DNA of 64,000 bases from Yamagishiella unicocca (lineage: Eukaryota > Chlorophyta > Chlorophyceae > Chlamydomonadales > Volvocaceae): contig BDSL01000115.1 of NCBI GenBank assembly GCA_003116995.1, forward strand, positions 62,001-126,000, in the 5' to 3' direction. The notes below the pieces were generated by a model, which saw only the letters and a list, made by a program, of their open reading frames with translations, did no database searches and was not told the origin of the DNA. A program made the position numbers and the translations under genes. Shown one piece after another: positions 37,324 to 48,300 of this stretch. Each line of letters starts with the position of its first letter. Position 1 is the stretch's first letter.

Positions 37324-37740
37324 GTGTTGTACCCCCAGTCCTTATGGGTGGTAGAGATAACTACCGGTTGGGCGAAGTGCCATAGATAAGCCAGAGCGAA
37401 GGGCTCCACTGGAGGGCGGTCGTACAGCACGACCGGTGAACCCGCTACAGTCAGCGACAGGCGAAGACCGCTAGATATCAACCGATAGACAAGTAAGACG
37501 GAAGTCAAGGAGACTTCTACCAGTGACCAGTGTCACGGCAACGCAAAGGTGCGAAGCCCCGTGGGTCGACGTTCAGAAACGTCGAACCACAAGTAAGCTG
37601 CAGTTAAGTTCGTTACGGCCAGATAAGGCTCCGGTCGGCAAGAGTAAGTAAGGTTAAGTGACGTAAGGATAAGTAAGAGGAAGTAAGTAGCGAGGAGGCA
37701 AGGGAGACTGACAGGCCCAACTGGTACCGGAATACAACAC
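37324..37740 (+). mobile_element. 417-bp TIR element (unit 4)
   Basis: Same element, flanks and position in the unit as 19,853-20,269. It lies in the homogenised part of unit 4. Confidence 0.75.
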
Positions 37741-38710
37741 TGCCCCCTGGGTGGTTATTGCCGCTGTTCGGAGTCCTCCCCGCGGAGGTCAACGTACGGG
37801 TATGTATTGTGCCGTACACTTCGCACTAAACCATTCCCGACCGAGGACTGCTCCTTCGTCCCCGGATCGCCCGTTTGCCCCTACCTGGACTGCCCGGCGT
37901 CCTCATCGACCAAGCAATGCTTAAGAGGAAATGGCGTTGATAAACACCGTACGTCATCCTGTCGCGAAGTTCGAGTCCCCTCCCACCTTATTTCCAAGAG
38001 GCGCTTGCCCAGTCCAACCCTTGCACCTCATGATCCTGGTCATAACCCACTTGTATCGACCACGATGCTGCCCTTGGATCTGCCAGCTGCACGGTGGCTC
38101 TACGTAAGGACCGACTCACGCGACAGCTGCAGGGTATCCCACGTGCTGCCTCGGAGCATATAGCCCACACTCAATTGCGCCCCCCAAAGCTGTCGAAACC
38201 GGTTGGTACGGTACGGCACGCCATGTCGCTAGCGTGTCATGCCCATCCTCCGCCTCACGCACCTCATAGCTTGAGTTCACAATCCAGTCGCTGCTCCCAC
38301 CGTCCCCAGCGTCCCTGCAACCTGCTTGCACAGGGAATGTGCAAGGCCCATGGCAGCACTACCGGTGTACAGGGACGTGCTCGCGCACAGTGCCTCCCAA
38401 AGCAACGTGCGGTGGCCCTCTGTTTCTTCCCACCAGGACCACAGCTCAGCGCAGTTACCCAAACCGCGCGACTAACCCGTGTGGTGCACCGCTGCTGCAC
38501 GATACCCGTCACGGCTGCTAGGTGCCACGCTCCGTCGCACCACTACGCATCTGCTTGCTTCGCCTCCTCCAGCTTATGCAAGCAATGTCCAAAGCCACAG
38601 AGCGCGTGGAAGGTCCAGTGTCCTACACTGCGGTTGCGACCTTCCATCCCCCCCCGCTCACTGTTGCGCGGTCCACCATGGCGGCTGCCAGCCTGGTGAG
38701 GCGGCCAAGG

Positions 38711-38815
38711 TGACACGGCGACTAGCCTGCTGGCGAAGGCACGGCCACGACAGGTAGGCCGCCTTCTCAGCCGGCTGCTGGTGGCACTTCAGGGGGCAAT
38801 GCTGCCGTACCGCAC
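38711..38815 (+). repeat. Satellite-related block (unit 4)
   Basis: Equivalent of 21,239-21,343, but with GACTAGCC in place of GACCAGCC. The same C/T difference separates the two monomer types of the 240-bp satellite. It marks the start of the diverged part of unit 4. Confidence 0.6.
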
Positions 38816-41689
38816 TGAAGGCATGTATTACCAGGTAGAAAGTGTGATGCGCGCAAAGGCGGCGTGAAATCGTTGTACCTCTAAGCGGACATGCATCGCT
38901 GTACCTCTAAAGCGAATGTACGGAACATCCCACAGCGCCTGTGCATGGAATTTAGACATGCCTCCCGTCCCACCTGCTTCATATGTCGCTCGCGGCCGAA
39001 GCTGAAACGTCGACCAGCCTGGTACCGAAGACGCGGCCAGGGCAATTGCGCGCCCCACCCAGCTGACGTTTTCAGAATGCGATGCCGCACAGGGGTTTCG
39101 ACCTGCCGTCCAATGCCCTCGCTCGGTTCGTCCTCGCCCCTCACAGCGCCCCCAACTCCCAGGTTTCTTCGCTGTCCCGCAGCCCCCACCTGCGGTTTCT
39201 TGTGTTCCAAGGCAAGGCGGCGACAGCTCCGCTCCAAGGCCCATGCGCTGAGTGTTCAAACCCAAAGCCCAGTAATTAGAGACGCATTTACATGTTGCAT
39301 ATTTTGCCGCAACGCCTCTCCCCAAGCAAGATAGCCTGCATGTCGTGAAGATGGTATCCTTATTGGCCGGACTTTGCCAAGGCGCAGATCCCAGGCACAT
39401 GAACGTCATCATCCGCACAGCCAATGAACAAGCTGAACCAGAGGCCGAAAACTACCCGTCGCAACGCGTCAGGGTTTGAGAGCCCTTACGACCTGTGCCT
39501 TCATAGTACTAATCTGAAGAAAAAAATCGAAAGTGTGTGTATGGCCATACGGTTTAAGTGCGTACTTTGGCCATGAGTATGTCGCAGGGGTTTTGGCCGG
39601 CTCACCATAGCTCCAGAACCTCGTTGAAACACAGGGATTGCATACCCTCGCACAGCGTCACAGGGACAGGTCCTCTATATGGATGGAATGTAAACCATAA
39701 CGTAGGCAACTGGGCGTGTTGCTGTTCTTTGGCAGCCTCCACATGCGTCTTGGTATCTGGAAAGATAAGCGCTCCACGGTGGTCGAAGCAGCTGCCTGCT
39801 CCTATCTTTGTAACAACTAATGGACGTTGGCTGTATCCAATGCTCGCCTGCCATGCAAACCTGCCGTCGGAACGCAACGACGCCACAACAGAATTTATGA
39901 AAATGGAAGCCGCGGGTGGCGCAAACGCCGGTGAGTCGTTGTGACATACGTTTTTCCCGTCGTTATCCGTAGCGAAGCTGAGGTAGCCTTCTCCCTAACC
40001 GTGTGCTTTTAAACGAAGCGGTCCCCGTTTCACACGGCACGCTCAAGTGCTGCCTCTTGAGTAATATTACGCGCAATTCATAGACGCACGTACTCGTGCA
40101 TATTATCTGTGTGCGCGCAAAGCACCAAAGTCCACCCCTGTCTGCCCTCCGTTTGTTTCTGCAGGCGCAGCGGCTGGCCGTGGCCCTGGCGTCGCGGCAG
40201 CTGCTGGTGAGCCTGCTTGCTGCTGTGGCGTCTCCCTGGCTTGTTGGGGGCATCACTTGCACTGGGGCTAGCCTGCTGAATGGCTCGGGCCGTCTTTTTC
40301 GGCCACGCAGCTGCGGGCTGTGCGGTCGGGTTGCTTGCCACATTGTTAGTAGGGGCTTCTTGGGTGCTGTGTTGCGGAGGGGTCGTTGCATTGCGCATTC
40401 GTGTTCGTAGTTATGTACACAATCTCCACTCCCCTGACGTCCAGGTGGTGGTGCGGGCGGCGTGGTGGCCTGTGGCTGAGCAGAGCTGGAGTGACCCCCC
40501 GTATGAGACACTTGATTGGTAAGCGTGCAGCGCCTGCGTCATTCAGCACACAACTGCAGGGGGCATCAAGCTGTCGGGTCTGTTGACCCAGGAACACCCA
40601 GCACCGGTTGCTTAGTGCTGCCCACTGTCATGTCGCCGGAGTTTTTGACCCAGGAGCACCTTTCCTGGCGTAGCTGGTGCGGCTCGGGGCCCAAGCAAGC
40701 GCACATGCTCTAGAGACATGTCCGCATCTTGGCCTCGTCAACGATCCTGGCCCCACCGCTGCTCCATGTTCGCGACCTCCGCCTCGCAGGCTGTGGCTGA
40801 GCTTCGCCGAGGCGCCCGAGATGGAGTTATCCATGACGCCCGTGCTGGGCAGCCGCAAGTTGTGGGGGCTCCTCGCCATCGGCCGGGTGCGGGTGTGGGT
40901 CTGTGCCAAGGTGCGATCGCCAGCAGCATCACACCTCCCTCCACCGGCACTCACGCACCACCTCAGTGGCGGGCACTGCTCCAGGGCCTCGGGCGTCTCT
41001 TAAGGCACCCATGGGCGGCGACGGGGCTTGCGGACCAGGCCGCCATGCTGGCAGGGGCGGCGGAAAGGGGGGAGCTGCAAGGCAGGGTCCTGGGCTTAGA
41101 GCAGCAGCTGCTCGCAGTGGGGCTCCCTCAGCAGCATCGTGGTGGGCGTCGTGGCCCGGTAGGGAACAGCCAGCCACCCGGGGTCAGCCACCCCGGGGTC
41201 AGTAATCAGGGGTCAGCCATCCGGGTTCTCATCGCCTGTCCCCTGCATTGCTCTACTACGAGCAGCGTAGTGTCCGCGGTCCCTACCAGCAGGCTGGCAC
41301 GCCCCTCACACCCCGCTTCGTCTTGCTTGACGTTGCAGGCCGCCCTCCTCCACGGGACTGGCGGGCGGCACCCCGCGAAGCCACCGGGCCGACCTCCCCG
41401 GCACCGCTGTCGTCTGCCTCGACCTGCAGCGCCCCGCGGGGATGGGTATAGGCGCTGGTGGCTGCTCCTCCGTGCCGCCCTTTCCGCCGCCGCCGCCGTC
41501 TGTGTCCGGGGCCATGGTCCGGCCCCGCCGTGTTCATCAGCTCCGCCCTTGTGGTGGTGGCCACCGCTGGCCTAGCCGGCAGTAGCAGCGGCAGTGTTTT
41601 TACCGAGAGCGCAGTCCACCACGTGGTTCGCCGTACATCGTCGGTCCTTGGCAGCAGCCCGGGCCCCTCATTGGACGGCATCCCGGAGG

Positions 41690-42645
41690 CAATCGAGGAT
41701 GAGGAGGGAAGGCGGAAGACGGTTTTATACAGGACGGTTTCAGCCTGTATAATTCAATAGTATGACGCCGACTACTGCGACGGTGGCGTGATGGCAACAT
41801 CGATGGCAGGGCGTCGACACTGTACGGCACGGACCGGGCCAGGGCGCCGCCGGTTGGCAGCGGCGGGCAGCAGATTTTGGCGCAGCTGCCGCGGGTAGTG
41901 GCACCGGCGCACCGCGTGGCTCGTCCACTGTGTCACTGTACAGCAGCAGCGGGCAGCACAGGAGCATCACCAGCAGCAGCCGCAGCACCCACAGGCACAT
42001 GGGCAGGCAGGCGCAGTCGCACCCAGGACCATATCAGCGGCTGGCCAGCCCTACCTTCTGGCGGCGTGCTTCCTTACTCCTGGTATCCAGGAACGAAGGA
42101 GCGCAGGGCGAAGGCGGTGGGAAGCAGCAGGGACCTAGCGGCCGCGAAGGCGCTGAAGGCGGGGCCGCGACACGGGGGGGCTCAAAGCAGGGCCGGTGCA
42201 TAGCACTTCCCGAGGAGGAGGAGGAGGAGGACCCAGTCCGTAAGAAGCAGGTGTTGGAGGCCGAAGGCGAGAGGCCTGACCGGCACGGCGCTGTTGCTGT
42301 GGTTGCTGAGGGGGGCAGGGCAACGTTGGTGGCAGCGGGGATGGCGTAAATACCGGTTACGCGACATGGGATAGGGTAGCTGGCACATTGGCTTCGAACA
42401 CCTAGGGGACGCATGCTGGAGCACTAGGATGGACGACCAATAAACCTTCGCAGGCGGCACTTCATCGGTGATTGAGAGGAAAGGACACAAACAAATGTGC
42501 GGTAATGTGCAGCGCGTAAGACGGAGGAACTGGTTGGCGGAATGGGACGCGATGAGGCGAGATGCGACGTAGCCCATCGCAGTCTCCGTCCCAGCCCGGA
42601 TCCCGATTGGTATCGTGGGGACGTGGTATGTTACCAAGCGGCACC
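41690..42645 (+). repeat. Terminal truncated macrosatellite unit
   Basis: Starts at CAATCGAGGATGAGG and follows segment A with an internal ~80-bp deletion near 41,838. It stops after ACCAAGCGGCAC at 42,645. It is diverged from units 1-3 and in places closer to the old fragment at 159-1,835 (both read CCAAGCGGCAC where units have CCCAGCGGCAT or CCTAGCGGCAT). One plus-strand frame here continues past the EEEEEEDPVRKKQ stretch to 42,349, whereas units 1-4 have a one-base difference that ends it earlier. Confidence 0.9.
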
Positions 42646-42964
42646 TCTGCCGTACACTGCATCTTGGGCGCGGGGTTGCTCGTTGGGAAGGTGATGGGGC
42701 GCTGCTGAGGGTCACCCGCTTGCCATCCCCCACCAACCCACCCGCTCCACCACCTCCAAAAACAGCTGCCCGTCGTCCGACTCCTCCCTGCGGACGAAGC
42801 GCTTGACGCGCGGCCGGGTCGGGGCGGCGGCGGTGGCGGCAGCGGTGACTCAATCCGTATGTGAGCAGCAGCAAGGCTGGCTGCCGTCTCTGTATCCTCG
42901 ACTAGTAGGAATGGCACTGCCCGTTCGTCCCTGGGCTGCGCAGTGTCCTCACGAATCTTAGGTA
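42646..42964. other. Single-copy sequence between repeat remnants
   Basis: No similarity to the unit is visible. It contains proline-rich and alanine/glutamine-rich frames on the plus strand without recognisable domains. Confidence 0.4.
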
Positions 42965-43500
42965 CCGATGAATGTTCAAGAGGAAATGGCGTTAAAAAAC
43001 GCCGTCATCCTGTTGTGGAATCGGAATCCCCTGTACAACCTTATTTCCATCTGGCGTTTGCCCAGTCGAATCCTTGCAACTCAGGGTCATCGTCGTAACG
43101 CACAGTGTATCGACAACGATGCTGCCCGTGGACCTGCCAGCTGCACGGTGGCTCTACGTAAGGACCGACTCACGCGACAGCTGCAGGGTGTCCCACGTGC
43201 TGTTTCGGACGGCATAGCCTGTATTCGAACGCGCCTTGCAAAGCTGTCAAAACCGTTTGATGAGATACGCCACGCGCTAGCGTGCCATGCCTATCTTCCG
43301 CCTCACCTCATAGCTCCAGTAGCTGTGACTCCGCGATCCAGTCGCTGCTCGCCGTCCCCAGCGTCCCTGCAACCTGTGGAATGCGCAAGGCCCATGGCAG
43401 CACTTTACAGAGACCGGCTCGCACACACTGCCTCCCAACGCGCCGCGGCCCCCTGGTTCTTCCCACCAGGACTACAGCATAGCGCAGCTACTCAAAGCGA
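42965..43500 (+). repeat. Strongly diverged copy of segment B
   Basis: Similar to 13,148-13,690 and 20,450-20,990 at an estimated three-quarters identity with small indels. Best-conserved is the stretch reading VALRKDRLTRQLQGVPRA in one plus-strand frame. Here that frame is open for 178 codons (42,968-43,504). Conservation of this frame across the diverged copies hints at former coding function, but no family is recognisable. Confidence 0.7.
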
Positions 43501-44233
43501 GTGACCTTGCGAATCGCACCATGGATGGCGTACGCATCCGCCAAGAGATAGACCTGTGAGGAGGTTGCGGCGGTTGGGTTGTTACTTTGTGGTGATATGG
43601 ATTTGGAGAGGGTGGGCGAAATGGCGATGAGGCGGAGGACATAGGCAGGGTGTGGACACAAGACCACCCGGGGCTCCCTCCCCTGCAAGGCGGACGGTTC
43701 CTCAGCACCAACTGTTCCTCCATCCGCACCATGACCACCTTCCTAAACCAATTCTCCGACACCAACTCCGGCGCAGCACTGCCCGGCCGTACCTGCGCCG
43801 CAACTCTGAGCTTGAATCCAAGCATGCTCTGGATCCGCGCGATATCGCACTTGGATCCGTACGCCGAAATGGAGGTCCGTGCAGAAAGCGGACGCCACCG
43901 CCCAAATCAGCGCCCCCTGGCCCTGCTCCCCACTAACAACTGTGATCCTTCGCAGGGCAAGCAGGCACGTTAAGCGCAAGGGTAAGGGTTCCCACTCCAG
44001 GGGTGTTCTACGACACATGCCGCACCCGAGTACCCTGGTCGCGAAAGCCTCTGCATGGCAGCCCCACACCGGCGTCACATCCGGCGATACGCGGCTCCTC
44101 CAGCATGTCAACCCCGACGCCCTCCCCGCTGCCCGCTCCCCCTTCCGCACCCGGCGGCCCCCCCCAGTCGTGTGTGCACACAATGTGCGCGTTGGACTGA
44201 AGCGACTGCGATGAGGCCATCGAAGAGTTGCAT
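43501..44233. other. Single-copy region with a possible minus-strand exon
   Basis: The minus strand at 43,472-43,825 has an open frame with a gene-like stretch (SENWFRKVVMVRMEEQLVLR) at about 43,710-43,780. A competing plus-strand frame covers 43,650-43,973. I recognise neither and cannot choose between them. Confidence 0.3.
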
Positions 44234-44343
44234 GACGAGGTGGCCGAGCGGTCTAAGGCGCTAGTTTCAGGACTGCCTGGTGCAGTATCAGGAAGAAAGC
44301 CTACTAGTCCGTAAGGGCGCGGGTGCAAATCCCGTCATCGTCA
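44234..44343 (+). tRNA. tRNA-Leu(CAG)-like gene with 30-nt intron, possibly pseudogene
   Basis: Cloverleaf by eye. Acceptor stem is GACGAGG with CATCGTC (one G/A mismatch at pair 6-67). The D arm GCCGAGCGGTCTAAGGC has the Leu-type TGGCCGAGCGG A box. Anticodon stem is CTAGT/ACTAG with loop TTCAGG...T giving anticodon CAG, a 30-nt intron at 44,272-44,301 in the canonical position after base 37, an 11-nt variable arm, T stem GCGGG/CCCGT, and discriminator A at 44,343. The T loop reads TGCAAAT instead of TTCAAAT, damaging the B box (GGTGCAAATCC). No T-run terminator follows closely. It could be a decaying tRNA gene or the head of a tRNA-derived SINE. Such SINEs are known in Chlamydomonas. Confidence 0.75.
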
Positions 44344-44589
44344 GCTTAGGAGAGGGCGTTTGGCATGCCTGTGGCGTCGAGCGGCCCAACCATGGGTCCG
44401 AAGGTGCTGTCCACGGCCGGGCTCAGAAGAGGATGGAGATGAGGCACACCTGGCAGCAAGTTCGGCAATTCAGGCAGTTTCAAAATGTAAGAGTAGTGGG
44501 ATACAGGGTACAAAGGTGACAGGGCACGGCGAATCGCAGCAGGTCCGCAACGTGCCGCCATGAAGCGCGCTGGGCTGGGGATTGTGGAA

Positions 44590-44960
44590 GCACGGTTTGT
44601 CCGAACGCAGACGTCCAACAGCGTGGCTTTGATAGCCTTTGGAACCAGCACAAACCCGACGCTGCGGTTGGTTGGCATCGTCGTTGTGCCGAGAGCCAGG
44701 TCCTCGCGCAGCAGGTCCACTTGCTTGTAGTCGAATGCCTTTCGCGCCATCCTACCGTCCGCCGACCGCAGCACAGCAGCCTGCTGCTGTCGGCTCCACG
44801 AGAGAATCTAGTGGTCGTGTCCTTCCCAATCTTGCTGCAAGATGCAGGCAGCGCAGAACGGTATGCAAAAGTAGTCCTACGCTACCTTTCTACTTCTTCC
44901 ACCAGCCAAGAGAAGGCAGGCGGGCATCGTATTCTCGTTTGGTTGTGGTATTCAAGTTTG
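44590..44960 (-). pseudogene. Diverged coding fragment of unknown family, copy 1
   Basis: The minus strand encodes DGRMARKAFDYKQVDLLRED followed by LAL...MPTN...VLVPK. The same order of residues occurs in the fragment at 48,922-49,316 with roughly half the residues identical, and the nucleotide similarity extends beyond the frame on both sides. In this copy the frame runs on past the stop used by the other copy, suggesting decay. The upstream side shows CCCGCCTGCCTTCTCTTGGC, also shared. Function unknown. Confidence 0.5.
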
Positions 44961-45166
44961 GTTTCAACCAAGGTTGCCTGGTTTATAAGCAATCCAAGAA
45001 GCGCCAACTACAAGGCCTGTGGAAGCTCACGACAACACAAGCCCCGAGCATGACACATCCACCAGGGGACGAGTAGCAAGGGAAATAACTGACACCACAC
45101 AGCATGGGCCGATTACGACCACACACTCATGTCGCCCGCCCCCTCACACACGAGGCTCCACGGCGG

Positions 45167-45334
45167 CCCAACTCTTCCGGGGAAGCCCCAACGCCCCGAA
45201 TGAGGGTCCCCAACTCTTCCGGGGAAGCCCCAACGCCCCGAATGAGGGTCCCCAACTCTTCCGGGGAAGCCCCAACGCCCCGAATGAGGGTCCCCAACCC
45301 TTCCGGGGAAGCCCCAACGCCCCGAATGAGGGTC
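45167..45334 (+). repeat. 42-bp minisatellite, four copies
   Basis: Four tandem copies starting at 45,167, 45,209, 45,251 and 45,293, each CCCAACTCTTCCGGGGAAGC followed by 22 further bases. The fourth has CCCAACCCTT. Because 42 is divisible by three and no stop occurs, several frames stay open on both strands, which should not be taken as coding evidence. Confidence 0.9.
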
Positions 45335-48300
45335 CCCAACCCCACCACCACCCAACGGGGGATGGCACGATCCTGGAGATCAGACCCAGGGACGACAAGA
45401 GGGCCGCAGCCACAAACCGACACCCAATTTCCATGGCAGCACCTTGTATCCTCCACAGCAGTCTTCAGCTGTCGCGGACACAAGGTGTGTGTACGCACAC
45501 CTTCGATACAAACCACAAACACCGCGCGAGGTGCAGGCCATAGGTGGACACTGCGTCTCCGGCTATGAACAGCTCATGTACATCTTGGGCACCGTATGCT
45601 TGGAAATAAGATGCTTCAGGGATGCTCCGTGGCGAGCCGATGCCGGCAGCCTGCCTGGCTAGCAGCTCGAATCCCGCTGGCCTTACAAATACTGTTAGTA
45701 ATACGCCGCGCGACCACCACGGTAACGTACAATTTGCTGAGAGGGTCCCCCACCGCGATGCCAGGTCCTCTGCTACAGCGAATCAACGCGATCACCGGCG
45801 CTCCTGGCAGTAGCATATGGAGGCCGTGGATGGCCGCTTTTCGGAGTGCTTACAGTCTGCAGCGGGCGTGTGGGCAGTCCGGGGAGTGCGGTGAGGGCAC
45901 CGGGCAGTAGACGCACGTGGGAAGCGGGGTGAGGAGGGGCAGGCGGAAGGCCATCGGGAGGGGTGAAGGTGGACTGTGCCTCCGGTTCCAGATGTAATTT
46001 TATTCGTGTAAACAGATGCAGGCAGGCAGACCCAATCAGCCACCACACCCATTCAGCCACGAAGGCCATTTTGCCGGCCAACCATCCAGCTACGCAAGCA
46101 CCCATAGGAAGACACGCCGCAATGACCAACTTACCTAGCGTTACGATGGCGCCCTCGTCCGCCAGGTAAGATACCACCGCCAGCTCCGTCCCGGGCACAG
46201 AGGGCCCCCGAGGAAGGGCAAGATACTGGTCCCGTCCTGCGAGGCAGGCAGGGCGGCAGGAGCCAAGCGCAGTGAGGGGCGGAGGAGGGGGCTGAGAGGA
46301 AACCCGTTGGTCGGCACTTGGGGGCAAGCCCGGGGAGACAGGGTTTCGACTGGCTGCGTTGACCCTCCGGCGCTTCATACGAGAGTGGAGAGCTGTAGGG
46401 ATAGCTGGGTGGATGTCGCAGCGCAGTGGCAACCGGGAGGTACGTGGTACGGAATGTGGAAGGAACGCATTTGCCTAGATGTGATATCCCATACCGCCGA
46501 TCTGAGGCCCAATGCAGCTGGACATGGCGACCAGCGGGTGTCACGGCGCCCACCGAGACTGAACCCTGCTGCCCCCGGTATCCAGTAAGCAAACCCCTCA
46601 GCCAGCACAACAACCTAACCGTCAACTAACCTAACCGTCAACGGCAGCGGCCAAGCGATGTGGAAGGGCGCCAGCGCTGCGGCTGGGAGCTGGGGCTTCA
46701 GTGCAGTCCACGTTTGCGCCAGGAGCGTGGGGACCCATAACACGGCAACAACATGGACCGCAGGGCTGGGGGCACGCTCCTCCACACCATCTGGTTCGAC
46801 CCGCTCTCCATGTAAATTTGGTCCAAGAGCATTGCTGGCAGGTTCAAATTATGCAGAATGGGCCGCTTGCGGTCGCTGGCCTGAAGAAGCGGCAACGAGC
46901 CGCTGCTTCCGGTCGCCTGCGTCCGGCGCACGATGGGAGGTGAGGGTGAGGTGAGGCAAGTGGAGGTCAGGGTGAGATGGGGCGCTGTCCTTTGTAGTTA
47001 TGTTCTGTGGGTAGCTGTGGGGTGCTACCAACACACCACAGAGCTAAATTTGTCCCGGAACCCCCGGAAGCCAGGCCTGCGCCCTCCGGACCCGGGCCCG
47101 GCGGGCCCCACCCGGCCGCGCTGCGCACGGGCAACTCTTTTGTGGGACCTCAGGAGCAACCCCCACAAGCTTTAGGGGATTCTTGCCACACTCACGAAAC
47201 TTCTAGGTCCCGTCCGTCTTGCCAAACGGCGCACACCACGCGCTGAGCCCCACATCAAGCGCTGCCGCACCGCCATCGCCGCGTTGTGGGTGCACCTCGG
47301 GCAGCCAGTAGGCAAGCTGCACTCGTATGCGTCCTCCCATGGTCCCACAGCACGCACCGTCAGCACAGCGCCAGCGGCCCTAACCCCTGCTGCCCGCTCC
47401 TCACCCTTCCCGCCCTGCACCCACCGCCCTTCCAGCTCATTGATCCTCGGAGGCCGCTCCTGCTCGCCGCCCTCACCCAGCACCAGCGCACGCCCTCGCC
47501 CCTCCTCGCAGCAGGGCTGTCCTCCTGCCGGCCCCTCTCGCTGCCATGTTTGCGCTGACGTCATCACCACCGCCCACGCCAGCCTCGCCGCTGCGCTCCT
47601 CCCCCTCCAGCTCCTCACGCTCCAGCTCGCCTTCCCTGGCGGGCCCAGCGAGCGCGGCGTCGGCCTCCTCAGCGCTGCTGCATTGGTGGTGGTGCTGCTG
47701 CTGCAGCTCATCCAGCGCAGCAACCGTCCCGTTCCCGAGCGGTCCGTCCCCCGCCTTCTACTCCTTCTGGGCCCGATCCAGCCTGCTCCGCCACCATCGC
47801 TGCCGGCGCCGGCAGAGGCCTGGTCCTGGAGCCGGGTCCCAATGCAGGCTTGAGTGCCGGCTCCAGGGAGGACGATCCCGGCCCGGGAAGCTGGGGAATG
47901 CAGGGGTAGAGAAGGCGTGGGATCCGGGGAGCAAAGGATGCAGGGCACGGAGAGGCGCAGCGCGCTTGCACCGTGCAGCGATGCAACGCGTTTGGCTGGT
48001 GGGATGGGGGGCGTTGCGGTCGTGTGATGTGCGTGTATTTGGTGCACCGCGCCCCGTGGGGTCCCCGGAGGGCCCCGCGTTTGTTGCTCAGTCCAGCCGC
48101 AACAATACCCGGGCTATTTGCTTCGTAATCGACTGCGCGCGAATGCGGGGCCAGCGCCCGCTCCCTGGAGCCAACCCTACCTCCCCCCTCTTGCCAACTC
48201 ATACCCCGCCGCCGTCCTGCCGGGGCGGGACCAGCCCCACCCAGCGCTCCCGCCCCGCAACCCTGCCAAGCGCCGTGCGCACCACATAGCCTGCCCTGCG

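Larger units (their letters stand above)
35217..41689 (+). repeat. Macrosatellite unit 4, recombinant and longer (6,473 bp)
   Basis: The first ~3.5 kb (to about 38,700) is essentially identical to units 2-3, apart from a T near 36,553 shared with older copies. From 38,723 substitutions become frequent (for example 38,813, 38,824, 38,917 and the AAAAAAA run near 39,522), so the right part belongs to a diverged lineage. It also keeps ~670 bp of segment D (about 41,017-41,689), including a LADQAAMLAGAAERGELQGRV frame that is uninterrupted here and frameshifted at 17,140 in the left copy. Confidence 0.9.

Noticed and set aside
44055..44264. Small plus-strand frame ending ...TRWPSGLRR
   Set aside because: WPSGLRR is the translation of the tRNA D arm; the tRNA explains it.
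47172..48047. 291-codon minus-strand frame as a gene
   Set aside because: The plus strand is equally open here (47,284-47,853 and 47,546-48,289), there is no recognisable domain and composition is extreme.
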